A DNA stretch of 64,000 nucleotides, from the NCBI GenBank assembly GCA_022766945.1, contig JALEOU010000044.1:1-64000 (forward strand), read 5' to 3'. The notes below the pieces were generated by a model, which made no database searches, was not told the DNA's origin, and was given only the letters and a program-made list of their open reading frames with translations. Shown here piece by piece: positions 20,836 through 30,946 of this stretch; position 1 is the first letter of the stretch, and each line of letters opens with the position of its first letter. The translations under genes were made by a program, and so were the position numbers. The DNA comes from Fusicatenibacter sp. (GTDB lineage: Bacteria > Bacillota > Clostridia > Lachnospirales > Lachnospiraceae).

Positions 20836-22811
20836 CAGCGCTCACCTCCCGATGCGGTAAAAATGTATACCGGATTTTGTCCCATCATCAGATGACTATT
20901 TCCGGCACGTTTCGATACTGCTGTCTGGATGCAGACCACATCCGGATCACAAAAAGTCAATTCCCGGAAACAAGCAGCAGCCTCAGCCTGTGTCTCCAGA
21001 GTTATGGCATTCAGCACAACCCGAATGCGAGGATTTTTTGCAAGAAGAAGCTCCAGAATACTCCGAAGATTTCCTTTGGAACCACCGATAAATGCATGTG
21101 TCGGTACCGGAAGCGCATCCAGTGCTTCCGGAGCTGTGCCTTCAATGATTTCCAGATTGTCTACTGCAAAACGGATTTTGTTTTTCCAAAGCAGTTCTAC
21201 CGCTGCCGCATTTCTTTCTACGGCATATACTTTTCCCTGCCAGGCCTCAAGTGCCATTTCCACGGATACGGATCCTGTGCCCGCTCCGATATCATATACA
21301 ACCGAATCCGGCTGCAGCTGTAAATGTGACAGGGACGCGTTTCTCACTTCCCGCTTTGTCATGGGAACTTTATCCCTGAGAAATTCTTCATCCGGTATTC
21401 CCCGTTTTCTTCCACTTTCTGCATGCGGATTTTCAATCAGCATCACAGATAAGGGCATAAATTCCATGGAAAGGAGTTCCGATGGTGTTCCCCTGACAAT
21501 GCACTCATCGGGATAAGAGAGATTGGCGGCCACCGTAATCCTGAGATCTTCCATTCCATATAATAAAAACTTTTTGCAGATACTTCTGATTCCACTCTCA
21601 TTTCCTGTAAGTGCAAATACAAGACGATGGTGTTTCACCTCATCAATATAATTACATTCCCTTCCGTGAAGGCTGATCATCCTGACTTCTTCCCAGGAAA
21701 TTCCAAGATGCGCACAGAGAGATACAACCGATGAGATTCCCGGCAGGAGCCTGACATTCATTCCCTCTTCTCCGGAAAGAACTTCAAGAAGGCGTTTCGC
21801 TCCGCTGTAAAATCCAACATCACCGGACTGCAGAAGTACAATTTTTTCATATTCCGGATGCTGCAGAATGTAATCCCTGATCTCACTGCTCTGGTAAGCG
21901 GAAAACATTGCCTTGTGGTAGAAACCCGCTGCATTCAGCATCCGCCTGGCACCAATCAGGAGATCTGCCTCTTTACACGCCTGATCCACTTCCAGTGTCA
22001 TCTGAGACGGTTCCCCCATACCAATTCCGGCGATCGTTATTTCCCGCTTCACAGGAATTTCAAAACGTCTGACAAGTTCCTGCTTCACTTCGTTTTCCGA
22101 AAGTCCGGTTTCTTTTAACGGACGACCAATCACAATAATTGCGGCACCAGTACGTTTTGCTGCCTCAATCTTTTCTTCAAATCCTCCGTTTTTTCCGGAT
22201 TCTTTTGTCACAAGGTAAACAGCACCTGTCATTTCCAGCATAGCCGCATTCAGCTCCACAGTAAAAGGTCCCTGCATTCCGATCAGATGCGCTGCGTCAA
22301 AGCCAAGTTCCTGACATGCAGACATAACAGAAGCTGTAGGCAGTACTCTGGCGTAAATACGCTCCTTATAATCTGAAAGTGCGGTAAACTTCACTAATTC
22401 TTTGCTCCCTGTTGTCACAAGAGCTTTCCCGGGATGTTCGGCAAGATAGGAAACAGCTTCCTCAACAGATTCCACTAATATACAGGAAGGATCTGCATCA
22501 AGTGCCGGGCGCAATAATCGAAAGTACTCAACTCCAGTCTGCAAACAAGCAGACCGGATGTTTCTGGATACAATATCTGCATAGGGATGTGTTGCATCAA
22601 TGACAAGCCTGGGAGCTTCCTTGCAAAACAATTCTTCCATTTGCCTCTCATCCAGTCTTTTTGCCAGAACATGCAGCTGATTTCCTTCCTCGATCCGGCA
22701 TTTCCCATATTCTGTCGCTGTGCAGGCGGTTGCCGATATTTCATACTTACGCAGAAATTCGCAGATTCTTCGTCCTTCTGTCGTCCCGGCAAATACAATC
22801 ACTTCACTCAT
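20835..22811 (-). CDS. Fusion protein: precorrin-6A reductase (CbiJ/CobK) - CbiE - CbiT
   Basis: N-term VFAGTTEGRRICEFL (CobK/CbiJ); middle ITIAGIGMGEPSQMTLEV (CbiE methyltransferase); C-term MTKREVRNASLSHLQLQPDSVVYDIGAGTGSVSVEMAL (CbiT). Confidence 0.93.
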   Translation of the reverse strand: MSEVIVFAGTTEGRRICEFLRKYEISATACTATEYGKCRIEEGNQLHVLAKRLDERQMEELFCKEAPRLVIDATHPYADIVSRNIRSACLQTGVEYFRLLRPALDADPSCILVESVEEAVSYLAEHPGKALVTTGSKELVKFTALSDYKERIYARVLPTASVMSACQELGFDAAHLIGMQGPFTVELNAAMLEMTGAVYLVTKESGKNGGFEEKIEAAKRTGAAIIVIGRPLKETGLSENEVKQELVRRFEIPVKREITIAGIGMGEPSQMTLEVDQACKEADLLIGARRMLNAAGFYHKAMFSAYQSSEIRDYILQHPEYEKIVLLQSGDVGFYSGAKRLLEVLSGEEGMNVRLLPGISSVVSLCAHLGISWEEVRMISLHGRECNYIDEVKHHRLVFALTGNESGIRSICKKFLLYGMEDLRITVAANLSYPDECIVRGTPSELLSMEFMPLSVMLIENPHAESGRKRGIPDEEFLRDKVPMTKREVRNASLSHLQLQPDSVVYDIGAGTGSVSVEMALEAWQGKVYAVERNAAAVELLWKNKIRFAVDNLEIIEGTAPEALDALPVPTHAFIGGSKGNLRSILELLLAKNPRIRVVLNAITLETQAEAAACFRELTFCDPDVVCIQTAVSKRAGNSHLMMGQNPVYIFTASGGER

Positions 22812-23535
22812 AACGGTATCCTCTTGGAGTTACCATCCGGCCATTGATACATTTTGTCTGGCTGTTCCCGATAAATACGGTAGTAAACATATCAACTTTT
22901 GTTTTTGCAAGCTCTGCAAGTGTTATTACCTGATATTCTTCCCCTTCACGTCCGATCTGACTTACCAGGCCGCATACGGTAGAAGGAGATTTGTGCTGCA
23001 TCATCAGAGTACAGGCTTTTTCCAGATAGTCTGAACGTTTGTGACTTCCAGGATTGTACAGGCAAATCACAAAATCTGCCTCCGAAGCCAGCAACAGACG
23101 TTTTTCTATTTTTTCCCACGGTGTGAGCAAATCACTGAGACTGATCAGCGCAAAATCATGAATTAACGGCGCACCGAGTACTGCAGCACCTCCGGTTGCT
23201 GCAGTAACGCCTGGGATCACTTTCACTTCCGTTTCCGGCCATGCATCGGACAGTTCAAACATAAGACCGGCCATTCCATAGACCCCTGCATCACCGCTGC
23301 AGATCATTGCAACTCTTTTCCCTTTCGCAGCCTCCTCAAAGGCAAGACGGCAGCGATCCACTTCTTTTCGCATTGGTGTTGTAAGAAATTCTTTTTCAGG
23401 AAAATGTTCTCTTACAAGATCCACATATACAGTATATCCGATGATCACATCACAGTCGCTTAATACTCTGGCAGCCTCAATCGTCATCTTCTCGTAAGCT
23501 CCCGGACCAATCCCAACAACAAAAATTGTATTCAA
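22804..23535 (-). CDS. cbiH: Precorrin-3B C17-methyltransferase
   Basis: NTIFVVGIGPGAYEKMTIEA; TTG start at 23535 overlapping the cbiG stop (TTGA) with GGAGG upstream. Confidence 0.93.
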   Translation of the reverse strand: MNTIFVVGIGPGAYEKMTIEAARVLSDCDVIIGYTVYVDLVREHFPEKEFLTTPMRKEVDRCRLAFEEAAKGKRVAMICSGDAGVYGMAGLMFELSDAWPETEVKVIPGVTAATGGAAVLGAPLIHDFALISLSDLLTPWEKIEKRLLLASEADFVICLYNPGSHKRSDYLEKACTLMMQHKSPSTVCGLVSQIGREGEEYQVITLAELAKTKVDMFTTVFIGNSQTKCINGRMVTPRGYRYE

Positions 23536-24554
23536 AATACAGCCCTCCAGTCTGATGCTGCCAGTGCAATGGTTACACCATTGGCAGCTTCTTTTTTCCA
23601 TAGTAAATGTCTGCCCTTCATCAGGGCGCTGCGCTCACAGACATTATCCACGCCTGTGATCTCGCGCACAAAGTCAGATACTGTAAAATCACCTTCTGCT
23701 TTCTGCAGTTCTTCTTTTGGATAAGTATCAAATCTCCATTGATGGTGTTCTGCCATCGCCAGAATTCCCGGTTCTGCCGCTTTTAAATCAATGCTGGCAA
23801 GTCCTGTCACAGCAAGAGAAGAAACTTCTGCCATGTCCAGTACACGGTTCAGTGCCATTTCCAGCTTCTCCTCTTTTGTACCTTTTCTGCATCCGATTCC
23901 AACTGTTACGATCTCCGGTATTAAATGCAATGTCCTGGGAAAGGGCATTTTTTGGTCTGACAAGCTGATGCAGATTCCAAGATCAGCATCTTTCTCTGTC
24001 AGTTCCGCTGGAATTACCCCCTCAATTGGAAAATCGCTGGAAAACCCAACTCCCTTTCCATCCACAATTCTGGCGGATACTTCTTTTGCAAGCTTCATAT
24101 CCGTAATCCGACAATGGTTTTTCACGGCAAAAACATCGACTGCAAATTTTCCCTGAACATCCGTCGCTGTCGTAATCACCGGCACAGCTCCAAGAATACC
24201 CGCAATTTCTTCTGTCAGATCGTTGGCGCCTCCGATATGACCGGAAAGCAAGGAGATTACAAATTTCCCCTGTTCATCCGCAACGAGGACCGCCGGATCC
24301 GTTTTCTTACTTTTTACAAACGACGCTATACTGCGAACCGCTATCCCTGCTGCTCCAAGAAACAGAATTCCCTCTTTTTCCTCAAACATCCGTCCGGTCC
24401 ACTCTTTGAGTGATGGACAGATCGGCAGCAGACCAAATTCTTTTCCGTAGGCCTCTGTTCCATATCCTTCACATTGATGATTGACAAGTTCCTTCTGCAG
24501 CAGACGGTTTAACGCACAGCCATTTCTTGTAAAACTTACAATTGCAATTTTCAT
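23532..24554 (-). CDS. cbiG: Cobalt-precorrin-5A hydrolase
   Basis: LLSGHIGGANDLTEEIA and TVGIGCRKGTKEEKLE motifs. Confidence 0.94.
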   Translation of the reverse strand: MKIAIVSFTRNGCALNRLLQKELVNHQCEGYGTEAYGKEFGLLPICPSLKEWTGRMFEEKEGILFLGAAGIAVRSIASFVKSKKTDPAVLVADEQGKFVISLLSGHIGGANDLTEEIAGILGAVPVITTATDVQGKFAVDVFAVKNHCRITDMKLAKEVSARIVDGKGVGFSSDFPIEGVIPAELTEKDADLGICISLSDQKMPFPRTLHLIPEIVTVGIGCRKGTKEEKLEMALNRVLDMAEVSSLAVTGLASIDLKAAEPGILAMAEHHQWRFDTYPKEELQKAEGDFTVSDFVREITGVDNVCERSALMKGRHLLWKKEAANGVTIALAASDWRAVF

Positions 24555-25315
24555 TCTGTCTTTACAGCCTCGCGGAATTCTGTTGAAAAGGACGGATTAT
24601 ACAGATCACTTCTCCTGTAATTTCCCTGGGCCACCGCATTACCGATAATCATCAGAGCTGTTTTGGTAATGTGATGTTCTTTCGCGGTATCTGATAGTGT
24701 TCCAACCGTACAGCGATATGTCTCTTCTTCCGGCCAGGTTGCTTTATATACAATCGCTGCCGGAGTATCTTCTGAATATCCTCCTGCAATCAATTCCTGC
24801 TGAAGCGCTTCCAGCAATCCGGTGCTCAGAAACAAAACCATAGTAGCCTGATGTGCCGCAAAGGACGCAATACTTTCCCGTTCCGGCACCGGTGTTCTTC
24901 CTGCCATACGTGTAATAATCACGCTCTGGGAGATGCCCGGAAGGGTATACTCCAGATTCAGCGCTGCCGCTGCCCCGGAAAAAGAACTTACACCCGGACA
25001 GTCATCATAGACAATCCCCAGTTCATCCAGAGCATCCATCTGCTCCCGGATTGCGCCGTACAGACATGGGTCTCCTGTATGAAGACGCACCGTAGTAAGT
25101 CCTTTACTCTCCGCTTCTTTCATAACCTCCAGAACCTGCTCCAGTGTCATCACCGCACTGTTATAAACTGTGCAGCCCTCTTTTTTCATCTCCAGCAATT
25201 GTGGATTCACCAGGGATCCTGCATAAATAATTACATCTGCTTCCATAAGCAGTCTCTGTCCGCGCACTGTAATCAGATCCGGCGCACCCGGACCCGCTCC
25301 AATAAAATGTACCAT
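24551..25315 (-). CDS. cbiF: Cobalt-precorrin-4 C11-methyltransferase
   Basis: VHFIGAGPGAPDLITVRGQRLL; LHTGDPCLYGAIREQ. Confidence 0.95.
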   Translation of the reverse strand: MVHFIGAGPGAPDLITVRGQRLLMEADVIIYAGSLVNPQLLEMKKEGCTVYNSAVMTLEQVLEVMKEAESKGLTTVRLHTGDPCLYGAIREQMDALDELGIVYDDCPGVSSFSGAAAALNLEYTLPGISQSVIITRMAGRTPVPERESIASFAAHQATMVLFLSTGLLEALQQELIAGGYSEDTPAAIVYKATWPEEETYRCTVGTLSDTAKEHHITKTALMIIGNAVAQGNYRRSDLYNPSFSTEFREAVKTE

Positions 25316-25317
25316 CG

Positions 25318-26007
25318 TTAATCTTCCTTTTCTTTTACAATAATCAGAGAATAATAGCCTGCGTTTTCCGGTATCTGATCCGCTCCAAGATAGATTTTCT
25401 GGTCCTCCATGCCACAGTTTTCAACCATGAATACTTCACTGTTTTTCTTCATCAGCAGGTCTTTTACCTGATCCATTTTCTTTCCAGCTTTCATCAGCAC
25501 CTTTGTTCCGGGAAGCTTTAGTGCCTCTTCAATCTGATAGGATGCCGGAATTACATGGAGTTCTTTGGATTTCTCTACAAGGCCCATAGAAAGCGTTGCC
25601 GCGACAGCGCAAAACGAGGGAATTCCGCTTGTAATCTCCGCATGATAGCCATCGGCCAAAACTCGTTTATGTACATAGAGATAGGTCGAGTAAATGGTCG
25701 GATCTCCCAGAGTTAAGAACACTACATTTTTTCCGCTTTCAAGCACGTCTTCCACAAGTTTTGCCGCCCGGTCATGGTTCTCTTTCAAAATGACCGGATT
25801 CTTTGTCATTGGCATGGGAAGTGCAAGCAGCGTTTTCTTCTCCAGTTCCGGTACTGCCTGAACTGTAATTTGATATGCCACACTGTCCCTGGGGCTTTCT
25901 CCCGGAACAGCAATGATTTCATTTTCGAGGATCAGACGAACTGCTTTTAACGTGAGCAGCTCCGGATCTCCCGGTCCGATCCCGATTCCAAATAATCTAC
26001 CAGACAT
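25318..26007 (-). CDS. cbiL: Precorrin-2 C20-methyltransferase
   Basis: LFGIGIGPGDPELLTLKAVRLI; TLGDPTIYSTYLYVHK; start taken at MSGRLFGIG. Confidence 0.94.
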   Translation of the reverse strand: MSGRLFGIGIGPGDPELLTLKAVRLILENEIIAVPGESPRDSVAYQITVQAVPELEKKTLLALPMPMTKNPVILKENHDRAAKLVEDVLESGKNVVFLTLGDPTIYSTYLYVHKRVLADGYHAEITSGIPSFCAVAATLSMGLVEKSKELHVIPASYQIEEALKLPGTKVLMKAGKKMDQVKDLLMKKNSEVFMVENCGMEDQKIYLGADQIPENAGYYSLIIVKEKED

Positions 26008-26033
26008 ATGATTCCTCCACATCGCTCTTTCTT

Positions 26034-27191
26034 TTAGCTGTTATGTTCTTCTTTTATTTTTTCCAGCATGGATGCTGCTCCCTCTGTCATGCCAAGCAAC
26101 CCTGCATTGCTTGAAAATATCACTGCCTCTGTCGGAATTTTTCCTTCAATGTGATGATTCATATAATACGAGATTTTATCTGTCACCTTGCGCATGACTG
26201 TCTCCAGACGGCCCTCCTCATGCAGTATCTGAATTGCCTCCTCCGTCGTTCCAGTCTCCAACAGACGATGAATCAGCGGTAAAGGAGCCCCTGCTCGGAC
26301 CGCAGCCGCTGCAAGAAGTTCCACACGACAGTCCGCCTCATGAGAATGCGTATTCATGATACCCCCGGAAACCTTGACAAACTTACCGATATGCGCTACA
26401 AACAGCAGCCCTTCGAATTCGAGTTCCGCTGCAAATTCCAGTGTCTTTCCGACATAATTGCTGCATTTGATGGATTGATCCGCATGGATCCAGGGGTATG
26501 CTTTTAAAAAATCCTGACCATAATTTCCGGGAGTTGCCAGAAGAATTCTGGCTCCCTGCGCTTTTCGCATCTCCATCTCCACACGTATCGTGGAAATCAG
26601 TGCTTCCTCGCTCATCGGAACAACAATTCCGCTGGTTCCCAATATTGAGATGCCTCCTTCAATACCGAGCCTGGGATTAAAAGTGTGTTTTGCAAGTTCC
26701 TGTCCCTGCGGCACGGAAATGATCACTTTCAATCCCCCTGGCTCATCCAGCAATCTCCGAATTTCCTCAATATTTTCGATGATCATTTTCCTCGGAACAC
26801 GATTGATCGCTGCTTCTCCCACAGGCTGATCCAGCCCCGGATTGGTCACTCTGCCGACACCTGTTCCTCCATCAACAAGAATGGCATTTCCCGGAATCCG
26901 CTCCACGGATGCAAAGATCAGTGCCTGATCCGTCACATCCGGATCATCTCCTGCATCCTTTCTGATGGCACAGGATACTCGATCCGAATCCTTTTTCGTT
27001 TCAAGAATCTCCAGATTCAGAAGGATTCCTTTGGGAGTGCGGATTTGTATTTCGTGAATCTCTTTTCCGGACAGAAGCATAAATGCCGCCGCACGCGCAG
27101 CACCTGCTGCACAGGAACCTGTCGTGTATCCGCAGCGAAGTTTCCGATTGCCTTTCATTACATAGCAATCTTCCAGCCCCATCTTCCCCAT
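26034..27191 (-). CDS. cbiD: Cobalt-precorrin-5B (C1)-methyltransferase
   Basis: LRCGYTTGSCAAGAARAAA; DDPDVTDQALI; GTSGIVVPMSEEALI. Confidence 0.96.
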   Translation of the reverse strand: MGKMGLEDCYVMKGNRKLRCGYTTGSCAAGAARAAAFMLLSGKEIHEIQIRTPKGILLNLEILETKKDSDRVSCAIRKDAGDDPDVTDQALIFASVERIPGNAILVDGGTGVGRVTNPGLDQPVGEAAINRVPRKMIIENIEEIRRLLDEPGGLKVIISVPQGQELAKHTFNPRLGIEGGISILGTSGIVVPMSEEALISTIRVEMEMRKAQGARILLATPGNYGQDFLKAYPWIHADQSIKCSNYVGKTLEFAAELEFEGLLFVAHIGKFVKVSGGIMNTHSHEADCRVELLAAAAVRAGAPLPLIHRLLETGTTEEAIQILHEEGRLETVMRKVTDKISYYMNHHIEGKIPTEAVIFSSNAGLLGMTEGAASMLEKIKEEHNS

Positions 27192-27193
27192 GA

Positions 27194-28489
27194 TTATCTC
27201 CTCACCATTTTCAGATAATCCTCTAGGCAGGTCAGAGTATCAGTAAGGATTTGATCCGTATGTGCATCAGATAAAAAGATCGCTTCAAACTGGGAAGAAG
27301 CCAGATGATATCCGTGTTCAAGCATCCATGCAAAGTATTTTGCAAATGCCGCTGTATCCGATTTCTTTGCCTGCGCATAATTCCGTACCGGCCCTTCCTG
27401 GAAGAAAACACAGCCAAGCGAATCAAGATAATTTACTGTGCAGGGAACTTCATACTGTTCAAAAATTTTTTTCATCCCTCCAAAGAGTTTCTCACCTTTT
27501 TCTGCTAATCCGGTGTAGATTTCGGGATGGTCTTTTAAAATAGTAAGCTGTGTAATACCGGCAGCCATCGCAACCGGATTGCCGCTTAAGGTTCCTGCCT
27601 GATATACCGGACCTACCGGGGAGACCATTTCCATTACTTCTTTTCTTCCTCCATATGCGCCTACCGGCATACCGCCTCCGATAATTTTTCCATATGTGGT
27701 CAGATCAGGGCACACCTGAAACTTACCGGCCGCTCCGGTAAAACCACCCAACCGAAAACCAGTAATTACTTCATCAAAGATCAACAGTGCACCATGACGA
27801 TCACAGAGTGCACGAAGTCCGGAAAGGAATCCATCCTCCGGAAGAACAACACCCATATTGGCCGCCAGAGGCTCCACAACAATGGCAGCTACCTGCTCCG
27901 GATTGGCATCCAATAGCTGTTCGACACTGGAAAGATCATTGTAAATTGCTGTCAGTGTATCCATCGTACATCCCGCTGGTACACCGGCGCTGTCTGGAAT
28001 ACCCGCTGTCATAACTCCGGATCCCGCCTTGACCAGCATACAGTCAGAATGCCCGTGGTAACATCCTTCAAATTTGATAATTTTACTTCTTCCGGTAAAA
28101 CCTCTCGCAGCGCGCACTGCACTCATCACTGCTTCCGTACCGGAATTTACCATGCGGATCATCTCAATCGACGGAACGGATTCACAGATCAGTTTTGCCA
28201 TTTCCACTTCAATCTTTGTATCGGCACCAAAACTAAGTCCATTTGCACAGGCACGTACGACTGCTTCCTGTACCTCAGGATGATTATGCCCAAGAATCAT
28301 AGGCCCCCAGGACCCGATATAATCTATATACTGGTTTCCGTCTTCATCGAAAACGTAAGGACCTGCTGCTTCGTGAATGAATCGCGGTGTCATTCCCACT
28401 GCTTTATAAGCACGGACAGGCGAATTCACACCACCCGGTATATATTCAACGGCCTCCTGAAACAATTCTTCCGATTTCTTTGCTTTCAT
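27194..28489 (-). CDS. hemL: Glutamate-1-semialdehyde 2,1-aminomutase
   Basis: PGGVNSPVRAYKAVG; LIFDEVITGFR; TTYGKIIGGGMPVGAYGG. Confidence 0.97.
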   Translation of the reverse strand: MKAKKSEELFQEAVEYIPGGVNSPVRAYKAVGMTPRFIHEAAGPYVFDEDGNQYIDYIGSWGPMILGHNHPEVQEAVVRACANGLSFGADTKIEVEMAKLICESVPSIEMIRMVNSGTEAVMSAVRAARGFTGRSKIIKFEGCYHGHSDCMLVKAGSGVMTAGIPDSAGVPAGCTMDTLTAIYNDLSSVEQLLDANPEQVAAIVVEPLAANMGVVLPEDGFLSGLRALCDRHGALLIFDEVITGFRLGGFTGAAGKFQVCPDLTTYGKIIGGGMPVGAYGGRKEVMEMVSPVGPVYQAGTLSGNPVAMAAGITQLTILKDHPEIYTGLAEKGEKLFGGMKKIFEQYEVPCTVNYLDSLGCVFFQEGPVRNYAQAKKSDTAAFAKYFAWMLEHGYHLASSQFEAIFLSDAHTDQILTDTLTCLEDYLKMVRR

Positions 28490-28495
28490 TTTGCA

Positions 28496-30937
28496 TTACT
28501 CCTTTTCCTGCTGTTCCGTTTTTATCTGCACTGCAAGATCCGCCAGACTCTCCAGTGTAGCTTCCCTGGCGATATAGATCTTCATGCCGTATTCCGATGC
28601 TGCCTCTGCGGTCTTATGACCGATACATGCCGCTTTCAAATGTGACAGATCTGTCGTTCCAACTGCTTGTACAAAGCCACGAACCGTTGATGCGCTGGTA
28701 AATACAACAAGGTCAATTTCCTCTTCCCTGCAGAGTTTTTGTTCGATTCCGATTCCGGATGTTTCGTATGAGGTCTCGTAGATCGGCACATCATCGATTA
28801 CGATCCCCGGGACTTTTGCGAGTTCCTCCAGAATTTCTGTTCCGCCCATTGACGCTCTCGGAAGAAGAATGCGGTCACCTTCTTTCATTTTCCACGCTAA
28901 CGCTCTTCCAAGACTTTCACCGTCATATGTTTTCGGAACCAGATCCGGCAGAATTCCTCTGTTTTGCAGTTCCTTTTTCGTCCCTTCTCCAATCGCTGCG
29001 ATCAGACAGCCCGACAGACTTCTCAAATCTTTCTTTTCCTGAAGAAGTGCATCAAAGAATACCCGGACTCCATAGGGACTGGTAAATGCAATCCACTGAT
29101 ATCTGCAAATCTCTTTGATTGCTTCCTGTAAAGTGCAATTATCCGAAATCGGCTCTGTCACAATCGCTGGCAATTCCAGTACCTCCGCACCCATCCTACG
29201 TAAAAGATCTGACATTTTCCCGGAACGCTCCGCCGGACGTGTCACTACAATCTTGTATCCGGAAAGCGGCAGTTTCTCATACCATGCAAACTGGTCCGCA
29301 AGTGCACACACTTTCCCGACAACGATGATGGCAGGCGTCACTACTCCTATTTTCCTCACTTCTTCGGAAAGTGTTCCAATTTCCGCTACAATTCTCTTCT
29401 GTCTGGCAGTGGTACCTTTCTGTAATACTGCAGCCGGCATATGCGGATCCATTCCCGCGTCAAGAAGACCTTTCATGATGCCGTCCAGTGCAGTAATGCC
29501 CATCAGAAAAACGAGCGTTCCCTTTGTACGCACAAGCGCATCAAATGCAATCTGCAGCGGCTCCCCGTTTTTCTGATGGCCGGTAATAATATGTACCGAC
29601 GAACAATAATCTCTGTGGGTTACCGGAATTCCATTATAAGCGGGTACTGCAATCGGAGAGGTTACTCCAGGTATCACTTCGTATGGAACACCGTTTTCTG
29701 AGAGAAGCTCCAGTTCTTCACCGCCTCTTCCAAACAAGAAAGGATCCCCACCTTTTAGCCTTACAACCCGAAGCCCTTTTTTCGCTTCACCAAGGAGGCA
29801 AAGGTTAATCTCTTCCTGCGGCATCGTATGATGCCCTGCACGTTTTCCTACATCAATCATTCTGGCACTTTTGGGAATCATTGCGAGAATACTATCTCCC
29901 ACCAGACGATCATAGACAACCACCTGTGCTTCTTCCAGAACCCGCTTTCCTTTGATCGTCAACAAACCTGCATCTCCGGGTCCTGCTCCCACAAGGTATA
30001 CTTTTCCCATTTTTGCTGCCTGTGTTTCTTCGCTCTTCTCTGTCCCTACTTCTGATGGACTTTCTGTTTTCGAAAGAAAACGAAGCGCAAGCTTCTTTCC
30101 AAGCTGTTCCGCATCCTGGATATTTCCCTCTATTTCATCAATCCGAATCCCTTCTTCATCATCCAGATAGAAAAGTCCCCGGAGTTTCAGAATATTGCCA
30201 TCAATTTTGGCATGAGCCGCTACCGGTGAAGAACATCCTCCGTTTAACGTCCGAACAAAAGCACGTTCAGCAAGAGCCGCAGATCTGCTCATCTGGCAGT
30301 CAAATTCCTGTAGATATGAATAATCTCTTCCCTTTTTTCCCTGAACTGCAAGAATTCCCTGTCCTGCTGCGGGAATTACTTCCTCCGTTGAAAAATAACG
30401 GCTGATTCTTTTTTCATACCCCATTCTTTTCATTCCTGCCGCAGCCAATATCAATGCTCCGTACTGTCCTTCATCTAACTTTTTTAGACGTGTGACCAGA
30501 TTTCCGCGGACACTCTCAAAACGGGCATTTGGATAAAGTTTCTGCAGCTGCAGAATTCTCCGAAGGCTTGATGTTCCGATGGGTTTAGCAAAATCGATGG
30601 TATCCTGTCCTTTCGGAAGCACTAAAACATCTCTCTCATCCTCGCGTTTGGAATATGCTACCAGAGGCAGCTCTTCCGGAACTTCCATCGGGATATCCTT
30701 CAAACTATGTACAGACAAATCTGTTTTGTCCTCCAGCAATGCCCGGTCAAGCTCTTTCACAAACAAGCCTTTTCCACCAACATTTTCCAAAGGGCGATCA
30801 AGGATTTTGTCTCCTGTTGTTTTCATCGTTACGAGAGATACTTCTGCATCCGGTACATGACTCATCAGGTATTCCTGTACCATCTCAGACTGGATCACTG
30901 CCAGCCTGCTCTCACGGCTTCCAATCCGTATTTTCAT
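28496..30937 (-). CDS. Trifunctional fusion: porphobilinogen deaminase (HemC) - uroporphyrinogen-III C-methyltransferase (CobA/SUMT) - uroporphyrinogen-III synthase (HemD)
   Basis: N-term MKIRIGSRESRLAVIQ...LNGGCSSPVA (HemC); GKVYLVGAGPGDAGLLTIKG and VRLKGGDPFLFGRGGEE (SUMT); C-term VVTRPAERSGKMSDLLRRMGAEVLELPAI (HemD). Confidence 0.95.
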   Translation of the reverse strand: MKIRIGSRESRLAVIQSEMVQEYLMSHVPDAEVSLVTMKTTGDKILDRPLENVGGKGLFVKELDRALLEDKTDLSVHSLKDIPMEVPEELPLVAYSKREDERDVLVLPKGQDTIDFAKPIGTSSLRRILQLQKLYPNARFESVRGNLVTRLKKLDEGQYGALILAAAGMKRMGYEKRISRYFSTEEVIPAAGQGILAVQGKKGRDYSYLQEFDCQMSRSAALAERAFVRTLNGGCSSPVAAHAKIDGNILKLRGLFYLDDEEGIRIDEIEGNIQDAEQLGKKLALRFLSKTESPSEVGTEKSEETQAAKMGKVYLVGAGPGDAGLLTIKGKRVLEEAQVVVYDRLVGDSILAMIPKSARMIDVGKRAGHHTMPQEEINLCLLGEAKKGLRVVRLKGGDPFLFGRGGEELELLSENGVPYEVIPGVTSPIAVPAYNGIPVTHRDYCSSVHIITGHQKNGEPLQIAFDALVRTKGTLVFLMGITALDGIMKGLLDAGMDPHMPAAVLQKGTTARQKRIVAEIGTLSEEVRKIGVVTPAIIVVGKVCALADQFAWYEKLPLSGYKIVVTRPAERSGKMSDLLRRMGAEVLELPAIVTEPISDNCTLQEAIKEICRYQWIAFTSPYGVRVFFDALLQEKKDLRSLSGCLIAAIGEGTKKELQNRGILPDLVPKTYDGESLGRALAWKMKEGDRILLPRASMGGTEILEELAKVPGIVIDDVPIYETSYETSGIGIEQKLCREEEIDLVVFTSASTVRGFVQAVGTTDLSHLKAACIGHKTAEAASEYGMKIYIAREATLESLADLAVQIKTEQQEKE

Positions 30938-30946
30938 ACTTTAGCC

